64,000 nucleotides of DNA from Streptomyces tropicalis (GCF_029269835.1 NZ_JARJBB010000009.1:226073-290072), one strand, 5' to 3'. Positions 1-9,113 are shown, counted from the stretch's first letter. Program-made: numbers and translations. Notes: generated from the sequence alone by a model not told the origin.

Positions 1-1009
1 TCGTACGGCCGTTCGGCGTGCCCGGGGGCAGCTTCAGCGTGACCGGGGGCCCGCCGAGCGTCGGGACGCGCACCTCGCCTCCGAGGGCCGCCTCCGCGAA
101 GGTGACGGGCACCGTGACGGTGAGGTTGTCGCCCTTGCGGCCGAAGACCGGGTGGGCGCCCACATGGACGACCACGTACAGGTCACCGGCCGGGCCGCCG
201 CGCTCGCCCGGCGCGCCCTTGCCCCGCAGCCGGATCCGCTGGCTGTCGGAGACGCCGGCGGGGATACGCACCTGCATCGTCCGGGACGACTTGGCGCGCC
301 CCGAGCCCTTGCAGACCTCGCACGGGTGCTCCGCGATCAGGCCGCGGCCCTTGCAGTCCGGGCACGGGTCCGTCAGCGAGAAGCCGCCGCCGGAGCCGCG
401 GGCCACCTGTCCGGTGCCGACGCAGGTCGGGCACACGCGCGGTGTGCCGTTCTTGTCGCCGGTGCCCGAACAGGCCTTGCACGGTGACTGCGAGGACATG
501 CGCAACGGGACCGTCGCGCCCTCGATGGCCTCGGTGAAGCTCAGCGTGACCTCGGACTCGATGTCCTGGCCGCGCCGGGGCTGCGTACGCGTGCCGCCCG
601 CGCCGCCCCGGTTGAACAGGCCCCCGAAGACGTCGCCGATGCCGCCGCCGAAGCCGCCGGCGCCCCCGGCACCCCCGGCGCCTCCGCCCTGGGCGCCGCC
701 TCCGAAGAGGTCACCCAGGTCGAAGTTGAAGTTGCCGCCGCCCGCGCCCGGCCCCGGGCGGAACCCGCCGCTGCCGAAGAGGGCGCGGGCGTCGTCGTAC
801 TCCTTGCGCTTCTTGGGGTCACCGAGGATGTCGTTCGCCTCGGAGATCTCCTTGAAGCGCTCCTCGGCCCGGGTGTTGCCCTTGTTGGCGTCCGGGTGGA
901 ACTCGCGGGCGAGCTTCCGGTACGCCTTCTTGATCTCGGCCTCGGTGGCGTCCTTGGGGACGCCGAGGACCTTGTAGTAGTCCTTCTCGATGAAGTCCTT
1001 GGTGCTCAT
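1..1009 (-). CDS. dnaJ: Chaperone protein DnaJ (C-terminus outside window)
   Basis: Co-chaperone that delivers substrates to DnaK and stimulates its ATPase in the cytoplasm. The protein begins MSTKDFIEKDYYKVLG. It carries the J domain with the HPD tripeptide (REFHPDAN, about residue 40), then a Gly/Phe-rich linker. Four CxxCxGxG zinc-finger repeats follow (CKACSGTG, CPTCVGTG, CPDCKGRG, CEVCKGSG), so it is a type I DnaJ. The ATG at 1009 is preceded by a strong GGAGGGG ribosome site. It lies 36 bp downstream of grpE and is surely cotranscribed with dnaK-grpE. The left window edge removes the end of the C-terminal substrate-binding domain; in Streptomyces hspR usually follows this gene. Confidence 0.97.
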   Translation of the reverse strand, partial: MSTKDFIEKDYYKVLGVPKDATEAEIKKAYRKLAREFHPDANKGNTRAEERFKEISEANDILGDPKKRKEYDDARALFGSGGFRPGPGAGGGNFNFDLGDLFGGGAQGGGAGGAGGAGGFGGGIGDVFGGLFNRGGAGGTRTQPRRGQDIESEVTLSFTEAIEGATVPLRMSSQSPCKACSGTGDKNGTPRVCPTCVGTGQVARGSGGGFSLTDPCPDCKGRGLIAEHPCEVCKGSGRAKSSRTMQVRIPAGVSDSQRIRLRGKGAPGERGGPAGDLYVVVHVGAHPVFGRKGDNLTVTVPVTFAEAALGGEVRVPTLGGPPVTLKLPPGTPNGRT

Positions 1010-1045
1010 CCCCGACGCCCCTCCTTCCGTGCGTGCGTGTCGGCG

Positions 1046-1744
1046 TCAGCCCTCCTCCGGGCCACCGCTCTCCTTGTCCTCGGCCGGCTCCGCGGCCTCG
1101 GCCGTGCCCGACTCCTCCGCCGGCTTGACGGTCTGCGCACCCGGCTGGGGCTCGGCGACGGCCACCCGCGCGGGGCGGATGGTGCGCTCGCCGATGCGAT
1201 ACCCCGGCTGCAGGATCGCCACGCACGTCGTCTCGGTGACGTCCGGCGCGTACGAGTGCATGAGGGCCTCGTGGATCGTCGGGTCGAAGGGCTCGCCCTC
1301 CTTGCCGAACTGCTGCAGCCCCAGCTTCGCCGCCACGGTCTCCATCGACTCGCCCACGGACTTGAAGCCGCCGACCAGTTCGCCGTGCTCCCGTGCGCGG
1401 CCGACGTCGTCGAGCACGGGCAGGAGCTCGGTCAGGAGGTTCGCGATGGCGATCTCCTTGACCGCGATCCGGTCGCGCTCGACCCGGCGCCGGTAGTTCT
1501 GGAACTCGGCCTGCAGCCGCTGGAGGTCCGCCGTGCGCTCGCCGAGCGCCGTGCGCACCTGGTCCAGCTGCGCCGTCAGACCGGCCAGCTGACCCGCGTC
1601 CCCGGCCGGGGCCGCCTCCTTCTCCTCGGAGGAGGCGGCGGCCTGCGGCTCGGCGTCGTCAGAGGTGGCGCCGGAGGGGACGTCGGGCTGCCGAGACTGA
1701 GCCTGCGGCTGCTGCTCGTCGAAGCCCGGGGTCTCCTCCGTCAC
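1046..1744 (-). CDS. grpE: Nucleotide exchange factor GrpE
   Basis: Releases ADP from DnaK in the chaperone cycle. The 232-residue protein has an acidic, Gln/Ala-rich N-terminal tail of about 60 residues. A long helical region then contains the family pattern LQAEFQNYRRRVERDR, and the C-terminal beta domain includes PFDPTIHEALMH and TCVAILQPGYRIGERTIRPARVAV. The start is a GTG that overlaps the dnaK stop (GTGA), so translation is probably coupled to dnaK. The C-terminus has a further acidic tail. Nothing is missing compared with other actinobacterial GrpE proteins. Confidence 0.97.
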   Translation of the reverse strand: MTEETPGFDEQQPQAQSRQPDVPSGATSDDAEPQAAASSEEKEAAPAGDAGQLAGLTAQLDQVRTALGERTADLQRLQAEFQNYRRRVERDRIAVKEIAIANLLTELLPVLDDVGRAREHGELVGGFKSVGESMETVAAKLGLQQFGKEGEPFDPTIHEALMHSYAPDVTETTCVAILQPGYRIGERTIRPARVAVAEPQPGAQTVKPAEESGTAEAAEPAEDKESGGPEEG

Positions 1745-3585
1745 GCGGCACCGTCCTTGCGCTCGTCGTCGACGATCTCGGCGTCCACCACGTCGTCGTC
1801 GGCCTTGGCCTCACCGGCGCCGGCGGACTCGCCGCCCGCGGCCTGCGCGGCCTGGGCGTCGGCGTACATCGCCTGGCCGAGCTTCTGCGAGACGGCGGCG
1901 ACCTTCTCCGTGGCGGTGCGGATCTCGGCGGTGTCCTCGCCCTTGAGCTTCTCCTTCAGCTCGGCGACGGCCTCCTCGACCTCGGTCTTGACCTCGCCCG
2001 GGACCTTGTCCTCGTTGTCCTTGAGGAACTTCTCGGTCTGGTAGACGAGCTGCTCGCCCTGGTTGCGGCTCTCGGCGGCCTCGCGGCGGCGGTGGTCCTC
2101 CTCCGCGTACTGCTCGGCCTCCTGGCGCATGCGGTCGACCTCGTCCTTCGGCAGCGAGGAGCCGCCGGTGACGGTCATCTTCTGCTCCTTGCCCGTGCCC
2201 AGGTCCTTGGCGGTCACGTGCATGATGCCGTTGGCGTCGATGTCGAAGGAGACCTCGATCTGCGGGACGCCGCGCGGCGCCGGCGGCAGACCGGTCAGCT
2301 CGAACATGCCGAGCTTCTTGTTGTACGCCGCGATCTCGCGCTCGCCCTGGTAGACCTGGATCTGCACCGACGGCTGGTTGTCCTCGGCCGTGGTGAAGAT
2401 CTCCGAACGCTTCGTCGGGATCGTGGTGTTGCGCTCGATCAGCTTGGTCATGATGCCGCCCTTGGTCTCGATGCCGAGGGACAGCGGGGTGACGTCGAGC
2501 AGCAGGACGTCCTTGACCTCGCCCTTGAGGACACCGGCCTGGAGCGAGGCGCCGATGGCGACGACCTCGTCCGGGTTGACGCCCTTGTTGGCCTCCTTGC
2601 CGCCGGTCAGCTCCTTGACGAGCTCGGCGACGGCGGGCATGCGGGTCGAACCGCCGACGAGGACGACGTGGTCGATCTCGTTGATCGAGATGCCGGCGTC
2701 CTTGATGACGTTGTGGAACGGCGTCTTGCAGCGCTCCAGCAGGTCGGCGGTCAGCTGCTGGAACTGGGCCCGGGTGAGCTTCTCGTCCAGGTGCAGCGGG
2801 CCCTCGGCCGAGGCCGTGATGTAGGGCAGGTTGATCGAGGTCTCGGAGGACGAGGACAGCTCGATCTTGGCCTTCTCCGCCGCCTCGCGCAGGCGCTGGA
2901 GGGCCATCTTGTCCTTGCTCAGGTCCACGCCGTGGCCGGACTGGAACTGCTTGACCAGGTAGTCGACGACGCGCTGGTCCCAGTCGTCACCACCGAGGTG
3001 GTTGTCGCCGTTGGTCGCCTTCACCTCGACGACGCCGTCGCCGATCTCCAGCAGCGAGACGTCGAAGGTGCCGCCACCGAGGTCGAAGACCAGGATGGTC
3101 TGGTCGTCCTTGTCCAGGCCGTACGCCAGGGCGGCGGCCGTGGGCTCGTTGACGATGCGCAGCACGTTCAGGCCCGCGATCTCGCCGGCCTCCTTCGTGG
3201 CCTGGCGCTCGGCGTCGTTGAAGTACGCCGGGACGGTGATGACCGCGTCGGTCACCTTCTCGCCCAGGTAGGACTCAGCGTCCCGCTTCAGCTTCTGCAG
3301 CACGAACGCGCTGATCTGCTGCGGGTTGAAGTCCTTGCCGTCGAGGTTGATCTTCCAATCGGTGCCCATGTGGCGCTTGACCGAGCGGATGGTCCGGTCC
3401 ACGTTGGTGACCGCCTGGCGCTTGGCCACCTCGCCGACGAGCACCTCGCCGTTCTTGGCGAAGGCGACGACGGACGGCGTGGTCCTGGCGCCCTCGGCGT
3501 TGGTGATGACGGTGGGCTCGCCGCCCTCCAGAACGCTGACGACGGAGTTAGTCGTGCCCAGGTCGATGCCGACCGCACGTGCCAT
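1741..3585 (-). CDS. dnaK: Chaperone DnaK (Hsp70)
   Basis: ATP-dependent Hsp70 chaperone of 614 residues. The N-terminal nucleotide-binding domain opens with GIDLGTTNSVVSVLEGG and contains the phosphate-2 motif FDLGGGTFDVSLL and VLVGGSTRMPAV. The substrate-binding domain begins after LLLDVTPLSLGIET, and the C-terminal lid ends in an acidic tail (VVDAEIVDDE). I chose the ATG at 3585 because translation there gives MARAVGIDLG and a good GGAGG site lies 9 bp upstream; a longer reading frame exists but would run into the operator. It is first gene of dnaK-grpE-dnaJ and is preceded by two HspR-type inverted repeats, so heat-inducible HspR repression is expected. Confidence 0.98.
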   Translation of the reverse strand: MARAVGIDLGTTNSVVSVLEGGEPTVITNAEGARTTPSVVAFAKNGEVLVGEVAKRQAVTNVDRTIRSVKRHMGTDWKINLDGKDFNPQQISAFVLQKLKRDAESYLGEKVTDAVITVPAYFNDAERQATKEAGEIAGLNVLRIVNEPTAAALAYGLDKDDQTILVFDLGGGTFDVSLLEIGDGVVEVKATNGDNHLGGDDWDQRVVDYLVKQFQSGHGVDLSKDKMALQRLREAAEKAKIELSSSSETSINLPYITASAEGPLHLDEKLTRAQFQQLTADLLERCKTPFHNVIKDAGISINEIDHVVLVGGSTRMPAVAELVKELTGGKEANKGVNPDEVVAIGASLQAGVLKGEVKDVLLLDVTPLSLGIETKGGIMTKLIERNTTIPTKRSEIFTTAEDNQPSVQIQVYQGEREIAAYNKKLGMFELTGLPPAPRGVPQIEVSFDIDANGIMHVTAKDLGTGKEQKMTVTGGSSLPKDEVDRMRQEAEQYAEEDHRRREAAESRNQGEQLVYQTEKFLKDNEDKVPGEVKTEVEEAVAELKEKLKGEDTAEIRTATEKVAAVSQKLGQAMYADAQAAQAAGGESAGAGEAKADDDVVDAEIVDDERKDGAA

Positions 3586-3604
3586 GGTGAATTCCTCCAG
3601 CTGA

Positions 3605-3625
3605 CTTGAGTGGAACGGACTCAAG
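3605..3625. promoter_or_regulatory. HAIR operator 1 (HspR-binding inverted repeat)
   Basis: Perfect inverted repeat CTTGAGT-N7-ACTCAAG, identical to the HspR-associated inverted repeat (HAIR) consensus of actinobacteria. It lies 20 bp upstream of the dnaK start and overlaps the presumed -10 region, which fits repression by steric block. Confidence 0.93.
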
Positions 3626-3652
3626 TGTGCACGAGGCCCGCCGTGCGGTCAA
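3625..3652 (-). promoter_or_regulatory. Probable dnaK promoter (vegetative type)
   Basis: On the minus strand TTGACC (3652-3647) is followed after 17 nt by CACACT, a reasonable -35/-10 pair for the principal sigma factor. Both HAIR operators flank or overlap it. The assignment is by eye; no transcript start is known here. Confidence 0.6.
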
Positions 3653-3656
3653 CAGA

Positions 3657-3677
3657 CCTGAGTCGAGGGCACTCAAG
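3657..3677. promoter_or_regulatory. HAIR operator 2 (one mismatch)
   Basis: CCTGAGT-N7-ACTCAAG, one base away from the HAIR consensus, centred 52 bp upstream of operator 1 (about five helical turns). The spacing would let two HspR complexes bind the same DNA face. It also lies only a few bases from the stop of the convergent-side gene at 3680. Confidence 0.85.
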
Positions 3678-3679
3678 TC

Positions 3680-4960
3680 TTATCCATCCCTTACACGCAA
3701 CGGGGCGCTGACCTGCGGCGATGCGGCCCGCCGGTCCGAGTCGGGCCGGGATCCGGGTTGACGGGCCGGCCCGGGAAGAGCAGTGCGCCGACGTCCGGAG
3801 GCGCCCGCCGGGTCCGCACGGCTCCGACCGCCCGCGAGGTCCGTGCGGCTGCGCGGATCTCCCGCGAGGTCCGCACGGCTCCGGGTGTCGTGGGCGCCCG
3901 TCCGGTGGCGGACCTCGTGGGGGCCGGTGCGCTGACGGGCCTCGTGGACGCCCGTCCGGGTGCGGAAGGTCGCCGGGCCACCGGGCCGCCGGGGACCCCG
4001 CACCGCCGGCACCCGCAGCAGCGCGACCACGGCGGCCAGCGCCGCGCCCGCCACCCACAGCACCCCGGTCCGCGCGAGCAGTCCGGTGTGCACCAGCACG
4101 CCCACGAGCACCGAGGCGAAGGTGCCCGCGCCGAGCAGCACGGTCGCGCCCTGCGGGGTGAGCCCGAGCCGGCGCAGCCGGTGCGCCACGTGGTCCGGCG
4201 CCCGTCGCGCCGACGGGCGCCGGACCAGCCGCCGGGAGACGGCGACGAGCACGGCGTCGGCGCTCACCGTGGCGGTGAGGGCGAACATGACCGCCGCGCT
4301 GGAGACCGGGTCGTAGCCGGCGCGGGTGAGCACCACCGCACAGGCCAGCACGAAACCGGTGAACAGGGAGCCGCAGGCGCCGAAGGCGACCCGCGCGGGG
4401 TGCCAGTTGTGCATCAGGAAGCCGGTGAGGGCGGCCGCCAGCACGCTCAGCAGCACCGCCAGGTCGTCCATCATCTCGGCCGCGGCGCACGCGCCCGCGC
4501 CGAACGCGGTGAGCACGCCCACCGTGCCCGCGAGGCCGTCCGCGTGGTCCAGCCCCCGGAAGGCGGCCGCCACACAGGCGATCCAGACCACGGCGACCAC
4601 CCCGGCCGGCACCCCCGTCTCGTCGTACGGCACCACGAAGGCCGCCGCCACCGCCGCACCGAGCAGGAGCAGCGGCGTCCGCAGCCGCCACACGTCCGCG
4701 GCCAGCCCGAGCACGGCGACCGCGGCCCCGGCGGCCAGCAGGTGGGCCACGGTGTCACTGAGCGGTGCGGCGCCCGTCCAGCCGCCCGCAGCCGCGACCA
4801 GGCAGGTGCCCACCACCACGGCCGCACCCCCGAGCAGCGGCACCGGCCGCGGCCGCCGGCGGTCGACGAGCCCGAGCCGGAGCGCGGGCGCCCGCACCAG
4901 CGCCGAGAGCAGGGCGGCGAGGAGCAGGGCGGTGATGGCGGTGAGAATCCCGTAGAGCAC
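3680..4960 (-). CDS. MraY/WecA-like glycosyl-1-phosphate transferase with repetitive tail
   Basis: Integral membrane enzyme of the polyprenyl-phosphate HexNAc-1-phosphate transferase family, which starts lipid-linked glycan synthesis. It has about ten hydrophobic segments. Visible family motifs are the N-terminal loop VDRRRPRPVPLLGG, the DxxD-type motif GLDHADGLAG, and a C-terminal DHVAHRL that replaces the HxHH motif of WecA. The chosen GTG at 4960 begins directly at the first membrane helix; the ribosome site is weak, so the start is moderately sure. The last 100 residues are hydrophilic and repetitive (R-T-G-x-H and R-S-R-x-D-x-A-G units) and have no known role. The exact sugar substrate cannot be read from the sequence. 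Confidence 0.8.
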   Translation of the reverse strand: MLYGILTAITALLLAALLSALVRAPALRLGLVDRRRPRPVPLLGGAAVVVGTCLVAAAGGWTGAAPLSDTVAHLLAAGAAVAVLGLAADVWRLRTPLLLLGAAVAAAFVVPYDETGVPAGVVAVVWIACVAAAFRGLDHADGLAGTVGVLTAFGAGACAAAEMMDDLAVLLSVLAAALTGFLMHNWHPARVAFGACGSLFTGFVLACAVVLTRAGYDPVSSAAVMFALTATVSADAVLVAVSRRLVRRPSARRAPDHVAHRLRRLGLTPQGATVLLGAGTFASVLVGVLVHTGLLARTGVLWVAGAALAAVVALLRVPAVRGPRRPGGPATFRTRTGVHEARQRTGPHEVRHRTGAHDTRSRADLAGDPRSRTDLAGGRSRADPAGASGRRRTALPGPARQPGSRPDSDRRAASPQVSAPLRVRDG

Positions 4961-5141
4961 GATTCTTAAATTAGGGGTATTTGTCCCGATCGGGTGTGAA
5001 TAACACGATTGGATCCTCAGGTCACCCTCAGCGACCCAGATCACCCCGCGCCCGGCTACATTGCAGCGGAGGATGGGGGTACTCTCAGACGGACTGCATA
5101 AGTTACCGCTTAGTAATTTCGAGGCTGCCTCAGGAGCCCCC

Positions 5142-7424
5142 ATGCAACTCGCCGCGATCATCGTGTCGCTGGTCCTGACCGTGGTCGGCGTCGCGCTGCT
5201 AGCCCGCGCCATCGGCCAGTTCGTCCGGTACTTCGGCCTGGGCCAGCCCGTCCCCGCAGGCACCCGGACCGACAACCCGTACCAGCGCAGCGTGACCCTG
5301 GTCCGGGAGTTCCTCGGGCACACCCGGATGAACCGCTGGGGCATCGTGGGCTTCGCCCACTGGTTCGTGGCCATCGGCTTCCTGACGCTGCCGCCGACCC
5401 TCGCCCAGGCCTTCGGCCAGCTCTTCGAGGCCGACTGGACGCTGCCGGTCATCGGCGACTTCCTGCCGTTCGAGATGTACGTCGAGTTCATCGGCGTCAT
5501 GACGACGCTCGGCATCCTCGTCCTCATGGCCATCCGGCTGATGAACCTGCCGTCGCGCCCCGGCCGCAAGTCGCGCTTCGCCGGCTCCAAGGCCGGCCAG
5601 GCCTACTTCGTCGAGTACGTCATCCTCACCATCGGCCTCGCGATCTACGTCCTGCGCGGCCTCGAGGGCGCCCTCCACCACGTGGACTCCTACGACGCGT
5701 CCTACTTCGCGTCGTACCCGCTGGTCCTGGCCTTCAAGGGCCTGAGCACCGCCACGCTGCAGAACCTGGTCTACCTGGTCGCGACGATCAAGATCGGGAC
5801 GTCGTTCATCTGGATGATCGTCGTCTCGCTCAACACCAACATGGGTGTGGCCTGGCACCGCTTCCTCGCGTTCCCGAACATCTGGTTCAAGCGCAACGCG
5901 ACCGGCGGCACCGCCCTCGGCGGCCTCCAGCCGATGACCTCCGGCGGCAGGCCGATCGACTTCGAGGACCCGGGCGAGGACGACGTCTTCGGCGTCTCCC
6001 AGGTCGAGCAGTTCTCCTGGAAGGGCCTGCTGGACTTCTCCACCTGCACCGAGTGCGGCCGCTGCCAGTCGCAGTGCCCGGCCTGGAACACCGGCAAGCC
6101 GCTCTCCCCGAAGCTGCTGATGATGTCGCTGCGCGACCACGCGCACGCCAAGGCCCCCTACCTGCTCGCCGGCGGCGGCAAGACCATGGAGGGCGAGGAG
6201 AAGGGCTCCGAGGAGCAGCTCAAGGACGTCCCCGCGGCCGCCCTGGCCGAGGCCGAGCGCCCGCTGATCGGCACCGCCGAGGAGAACGGCGTCATCGACC
6301 CGGACGTCCTGTGGTCCTGCACCACCTGCGGCGCCTGCGTCGAGCAGTGCCCGGTCGACATCGAGCACATCGACCACATCGTCGACATGCGCCGCTACCA
6401 GGTGATGATCGAGTCCGCGTTCCCGTCCGAGGCGGGCACGATGCTCAAGAACCTGGAGAAGAAGGGCAACCCCTGGGGCCTGGCCAAGAAGCAGCGCCTG
6501 GAGTGGACCAAGGAGGTCGACTTCGAGATCCCGGTCGTCGGCAGGGACCTCGAGGACCTCTCCGAGGTCGAGTACCTGTACTGGGTCGGCTGCGCCGGCG
6601 CCCTGGAGGACCGCGCGAAGAAGACCACCAAGGCCTTCGCCGAGCTGCTGCACATCGCGGGCGTGAAGTTCGCGATCATGGGCGGCGACGAGAAGTGCAC
6701 CGGTGACTCCGCCCGCCGCCTGGGCAACGAGCCCCTGTTCCAGGAGCTCGGCATGGAGAACGTCATGGCCCTGAACACGGCGTTCGGCGAGGAGCTGGAC
6801 GACGACGGCAAGGTCACGGCGGAGTCGAGGAAGCCGAAGGCCGCGAAGAAGATCGTCGCGACCTGCCCGCACTGCCTCAACACCCTCGGCAACGAGTACC
6901 CGCAGCTCGGCGGCGACTACGAGGTCGTCCACCACACCCAGCTGCTCCAGCACCTCGTCGACGAGGGCAAGCTGGTCCCGGTCACCCCGGTCGAGGGCAT
7001 CATCACCTACCACGACCCGTGCTACCTGGGCCGCCACAACAAGATCTACACGCCCCCGCGCGAGATCATCGGCAAGGTCCCGGGCCTGCGCAACGAGGAG
7101 ATGCACCGCCACAAGGAGCGCGGCTTCTGCTGCGGCGCCGGCGGCGCCCGGATGTGGATGGAGGAGCGGATCGGCAAGCGCATCAACAACGAGCGCGTCG
7201 ACGAGGCCCTCTCCCTCAACCCGGACATCGTCTCCACCGCCTGCCCGTTCTGCCTGGTCATGCTGACCGACTCGGTCAACGGCAAGAAGAACGACGGCAA
7301 GGCCAAGGAGTCGATCCAGGTCGTGGACGTCGCCCAGCTCCTCCTCGACTCCGTGCGGACGCCGGTCGACCCGGCGGGCGAGGCGGAGGCCGAGAACGAG
7401 CCGGAGCCGGAGCCGGTGAAGTAG
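5142..7424 (+). CDS. Membrane-anchored iron-sulfur oxidoreductase (HdrD/CCG-domain type)
   Basis: The 760-residue protein has an N-terminal region of five or six membrane helices like the nitrate reductase gamma subunit. Two 4Fe-4S motifs follow (CTECGRCQSQCP and CTTCGACVEQCP), then two cysteine-rich CCG domains (VGCAG and CCGAGGARMWMEE). This architecture matches heterodisulfide-reductase-related proteins such as mycobacterial Rv0338c. It probably passes electrons between a quinone pool and a soluble partner, but the physiological donor is unknown. The ATG at 5142 follows a CAGGAG site; an upstream in-frame start at 5061 has less support. It stands alone, and a strong terminator follows. Confidence 0.9.
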   Translation: MQLAAIIVSLVLTVVGVALLARAIGQFVRYFGLGQPVPAGTRTDNPYQRSVTLVREFLGHTRMNRWGIVGFAHWFVAIGFLTLPPTLAQAFGQLFEADWTLPVIGDFLPFEMYVEFIGVMTTLGILVLMAIRLMNLPSRPGRKSRFAGSKAGQAYFVEYVILTIGLAIYVLRGLEGALHHVDSYDASYFASYPLVLAFKGLSTATLQNLVYLVATIKIGTSFIWMIVVSLNTNMGVAWHRFLAFPNIWFKRNATGGTALGGLQPMTSGGRPIDFEDPGEDDVFGVSQVEQFSWKGLLDFSTCTECGRCQSQCPAWNTGKPLSPKLLMMSLRDHAHAKAPYLLAGGGKTMEGEEKGSEEQLKDVPAAALAEAERPLIGTAEENGVIDPDVLWSCTTCGACVEQCPVDIEHIDHIVDMRRYQVMIESAFPSEAGTMLKNLEKKGNPWGLAKKQRLEWTKEVDFEIPVVGRDLEDLSEVEYLYWVGCAGALEDRAKKTTKAFAELLHIAGVKFAIMGGDEKCTGDSARRLGNEPLFQELGMENVMALNTAFGEELDDDGKVTAESRKPKAAKKIVATCPHCLNTLGNEYPQLGGDYEVVHHTQLLQHLVDEGKLVPVTPVEGIITYHDPCYLGRHNKIYTPPREIIGKVPGLRNEEMHRHKERGFCCGAGGARMWMEERIGKRINNERVDEALSLNPDIVSTACPFCLVMLTDSVNGKKNDGKAKESIQVVDVAQLLLDSVRTPVDPAGEAEAENEPEPEPVK

Positions 7425-7436
7425 CGCTTCCGGCCT

Positions 7437-7493
7437 CGGGACACGACGGCGCCCCCGGACCCTCCACGGGTCCGGGGGCGCCGTCGTGTCCCG
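7437..7493. terminator. 26-bp perfect hairpin, bidirectional terminator
   Basis: Perfect 26-bp inverted repeat (7437-7462 with 7468-7493) and a 5-nt loop, lying just after the iron-sulfur gene and before the convergent heme monooxygenase gene. No long T run follows, as is common in Streptomyces terminators. Confidence 0.9.
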
Positions 7494-7605
7494 GGGTGCA
7501 CCCCCGGCGGCTCCGTGGTCACCGGGCGGCGCACCCGTCTCCGCGGCCGCACCGGGCGGGGGCGGCCGTCCTGCCGCGGGACCGCCGGACGCGCCCCCGC
7601 GCGGG

Positions 7606-7938
7606 CTACGCGCCGCCCTTGGGCGCCGCCTGCTGCACCACCTCGAAGGACCACAGCGTGGAGCCGCTCGCCGCGGGCCGGGCGGGCCGCTCGCCCTCCT
7701 CGCCGCCGCCCCGGTGCGCCGCCTTCATCGGGCCCTCCATCCAGGCCTGGAAGGACTCCTCGTCCCGCCAGCGGGTGTAGACGAGGTAGGATTCGGTGCC
7801 CTCGACCGGGCGGAGCAGCTCGAACCACTCGAACCCGTCGGAGCTCTCGACGGCGTGCGCCCGCGAGGCGAACCGCTTCTCCAGCGTCTCGCGCTGCTCG
7901 TCCGGCACCGTCAGTACGTTGATCTTGACTACGCTCAT
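7606..7938 (-). CDS. MhuD/IsdG-like heme-degrading monooxygenase (ABM fold)
   Basis: A 110-residue dimeric alpha-beta-barrel protein of the antibiotic biosynthesis monooxygenase superfamily. It resembles mycobacterial MhuD closely: VVKINVLTVP at the N-terminus includes the family Asn, FQAWMEGP includes the Trp, and KAAHRGG includes the heme-ligand His. Known members open heme to release iron without a separate reductase domain. The ATG at 7938 (MSVVKIN) was chosen because it matches the family N-terminus; longer starts give only Arg/Gly-rich sequence. It is convergent with the iron-sulfur gene. The heme role is inferred from conserved residues, not from context. Confidence 0.82.
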   Translation of the reverse strand: MSVVKINVLTVPDEQRETLEKRFASRAHAVESSDGFEWFELLRPVEGTESYLVYTRWRDEESFQAWMEGPMKAAHRGGGEEGERPARPAASGSTLWSFEVVQQAAPKGGA

Positions 7939-8172
7939 GGCCCCATCCTGCCCCCGCCGCCCCGGGGCCGTCCGCCCGGCCTCACCCGGCCGGCCCCGTC
8001 CCCTTCCCGGGGAGGCCCGCGGCACCGCTCCGACCTGGGACGGAGCGACCCCCTCACAGGGAGGACGCCCGCCTCGCCGGTCCCCTAGGGGATGTCACAG
8101 CTCGGCAGCAAAGCCGGCCCGGGAAGCCCGCGGCCCGCACGTCACTCTCCGGAAACAGGTACGTTCGATGAC

Positions 8173-9048
8173 GTGGCTGGATTCAGGATCGGACGCGGCG
8201 GCCGGGACGGCCGGACCCCGCAAGCGCGCCCCCAACAACCTCCGTACGGGCGGCAGGCGCCCCAGGCGCCGTCGTACGGCTATCCGTCGGCGCAGCAGCC
8301 GTACCCGCAGCAGCAACCGCAGTACGGCGGCGGCCGGGGCGGCCGGGGCGAGCCGGAGTACTTCGGCGACGACGGCTACGCGCAGGGCGGCCCGGACCCG
8401 TACGCGGCCAACAACCCGGGGCACACCCAGGCCTTCGCGGTCGGCGAGGACCCCTACACCCAGAGCGGCACCTATCGCGCGGGCTCGGCCCCGGCCGCCC
8501 CGATCGGCCCCCGCCTGCACTGGAAGGAGCTGCTGCGCGGGATCGTCCTGTCGCCCGACCGGACCTTCCTGCAGATGCGCGACTACACGATGTGGGGCCC
8601 CGCCCTCGTCGTGACCTTCCTCTACGGCCTGCTCGCGGTCTTCGGGTTCGACGGCGCCCGCCAGGACGCGATCCACGCCACGCTCTCCAGCGCGGTACCG
8701 ATCGTCCTGGTCACCGCGGTGGCGATGGTGCTGAGCTCCTTCGTCCTGGGCGTGGTCACGCACACCCTGGCGCGCCAGCTCGGCGGCGACGGCGCCTGGC
8801 AGCCCACGGTCGGCCTCTCCATGCTGATCATGTCCCTGACGGACGCGCCGCGCCTGCTGTTCGCCATGTTCCTCGGCGGCGACGCGGGCTTCGTGCAGCT
8901 GCTGGGCTGGGCCACCTGGGTGGCGGCCGGCGCGCTGCTCACCCTGATGGTCGGCCGCTCCCACGACCTGCCCTGGCCGAAGGCGCTGGGCGCGAGCGCG
9001 ATCCAGCTGATCGCGCTGCTGTCGATCGTGAAGCTCGGCACGTTCTGA
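8173..9048 (+). CDS. Yip1-family membrane protein with Gln/Pro/Tyr-rich N-terminus
   Basis: A 291-residue protein whose first 110 residues are disordered and rich in Gln, Pro, Tyr and Gly. A Yip1-type domain with about five membrane helices follows (WGPALVVTFLYGLLAVFGF, AVPIVLVTAVAMVLSSFVLG, FVQLLGWATWVAAGALLTLMV). The GTG start at 8173 gives MAGFRIGRG, the form seen in streptomycetes, rather than earlier in-frame codons. Yip1 proteins in eukaryotes act in membrane traffic; the bacterial function is unknown. The gene is monocistronic and followed by a hairpin terminator. Confidence 0.75.
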   Translation: MAGFRIGRGGRDGRTPQARPQQPPYGRQAPQAPSYGYPSAQQPYPQQQPQYGGGRGGRGEPEYFGDDGYAQGGPDPYAANNPGHTQAFAVGEDPYTQSGTYRAGSAPAAPIGPRLHWKELLRGIVLSPDRTFLQMRDYTMWGPALVVTFLYGLLAVFGFDGARQDAIHATLSSAVPIVLVTAVAMVLSSFVLGVVTHTLARQLGGDGAWQPTVGLSMLIMSLTDAPRLLFAMFLGGDAGFVQLLGWATWVAAGALLTLMVGRSHDLPWPKALGASAIQLIALLSIVKLGTF

Positions 9049-9066
9049 TACGCACCGCTCACGCGG

Positions 9067-9099
9067 CGAGGGCCCCCGGTCGGCGACCGGGGGCCCTCG
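9067..9099. terminator. 15-bp hairpin terminator after the Yip1 gene
   Basis: Arms 9067-9081 and 9085-9099 are perfectly complementary (CGAGGGCCCCCGGTC) around a 3-nt spacer. It follows the upstream stop codon by 19 bp. Confidence 0.85.
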
Positions 9100-9113
9100 G
9101 CGTGTGCGGGAGC

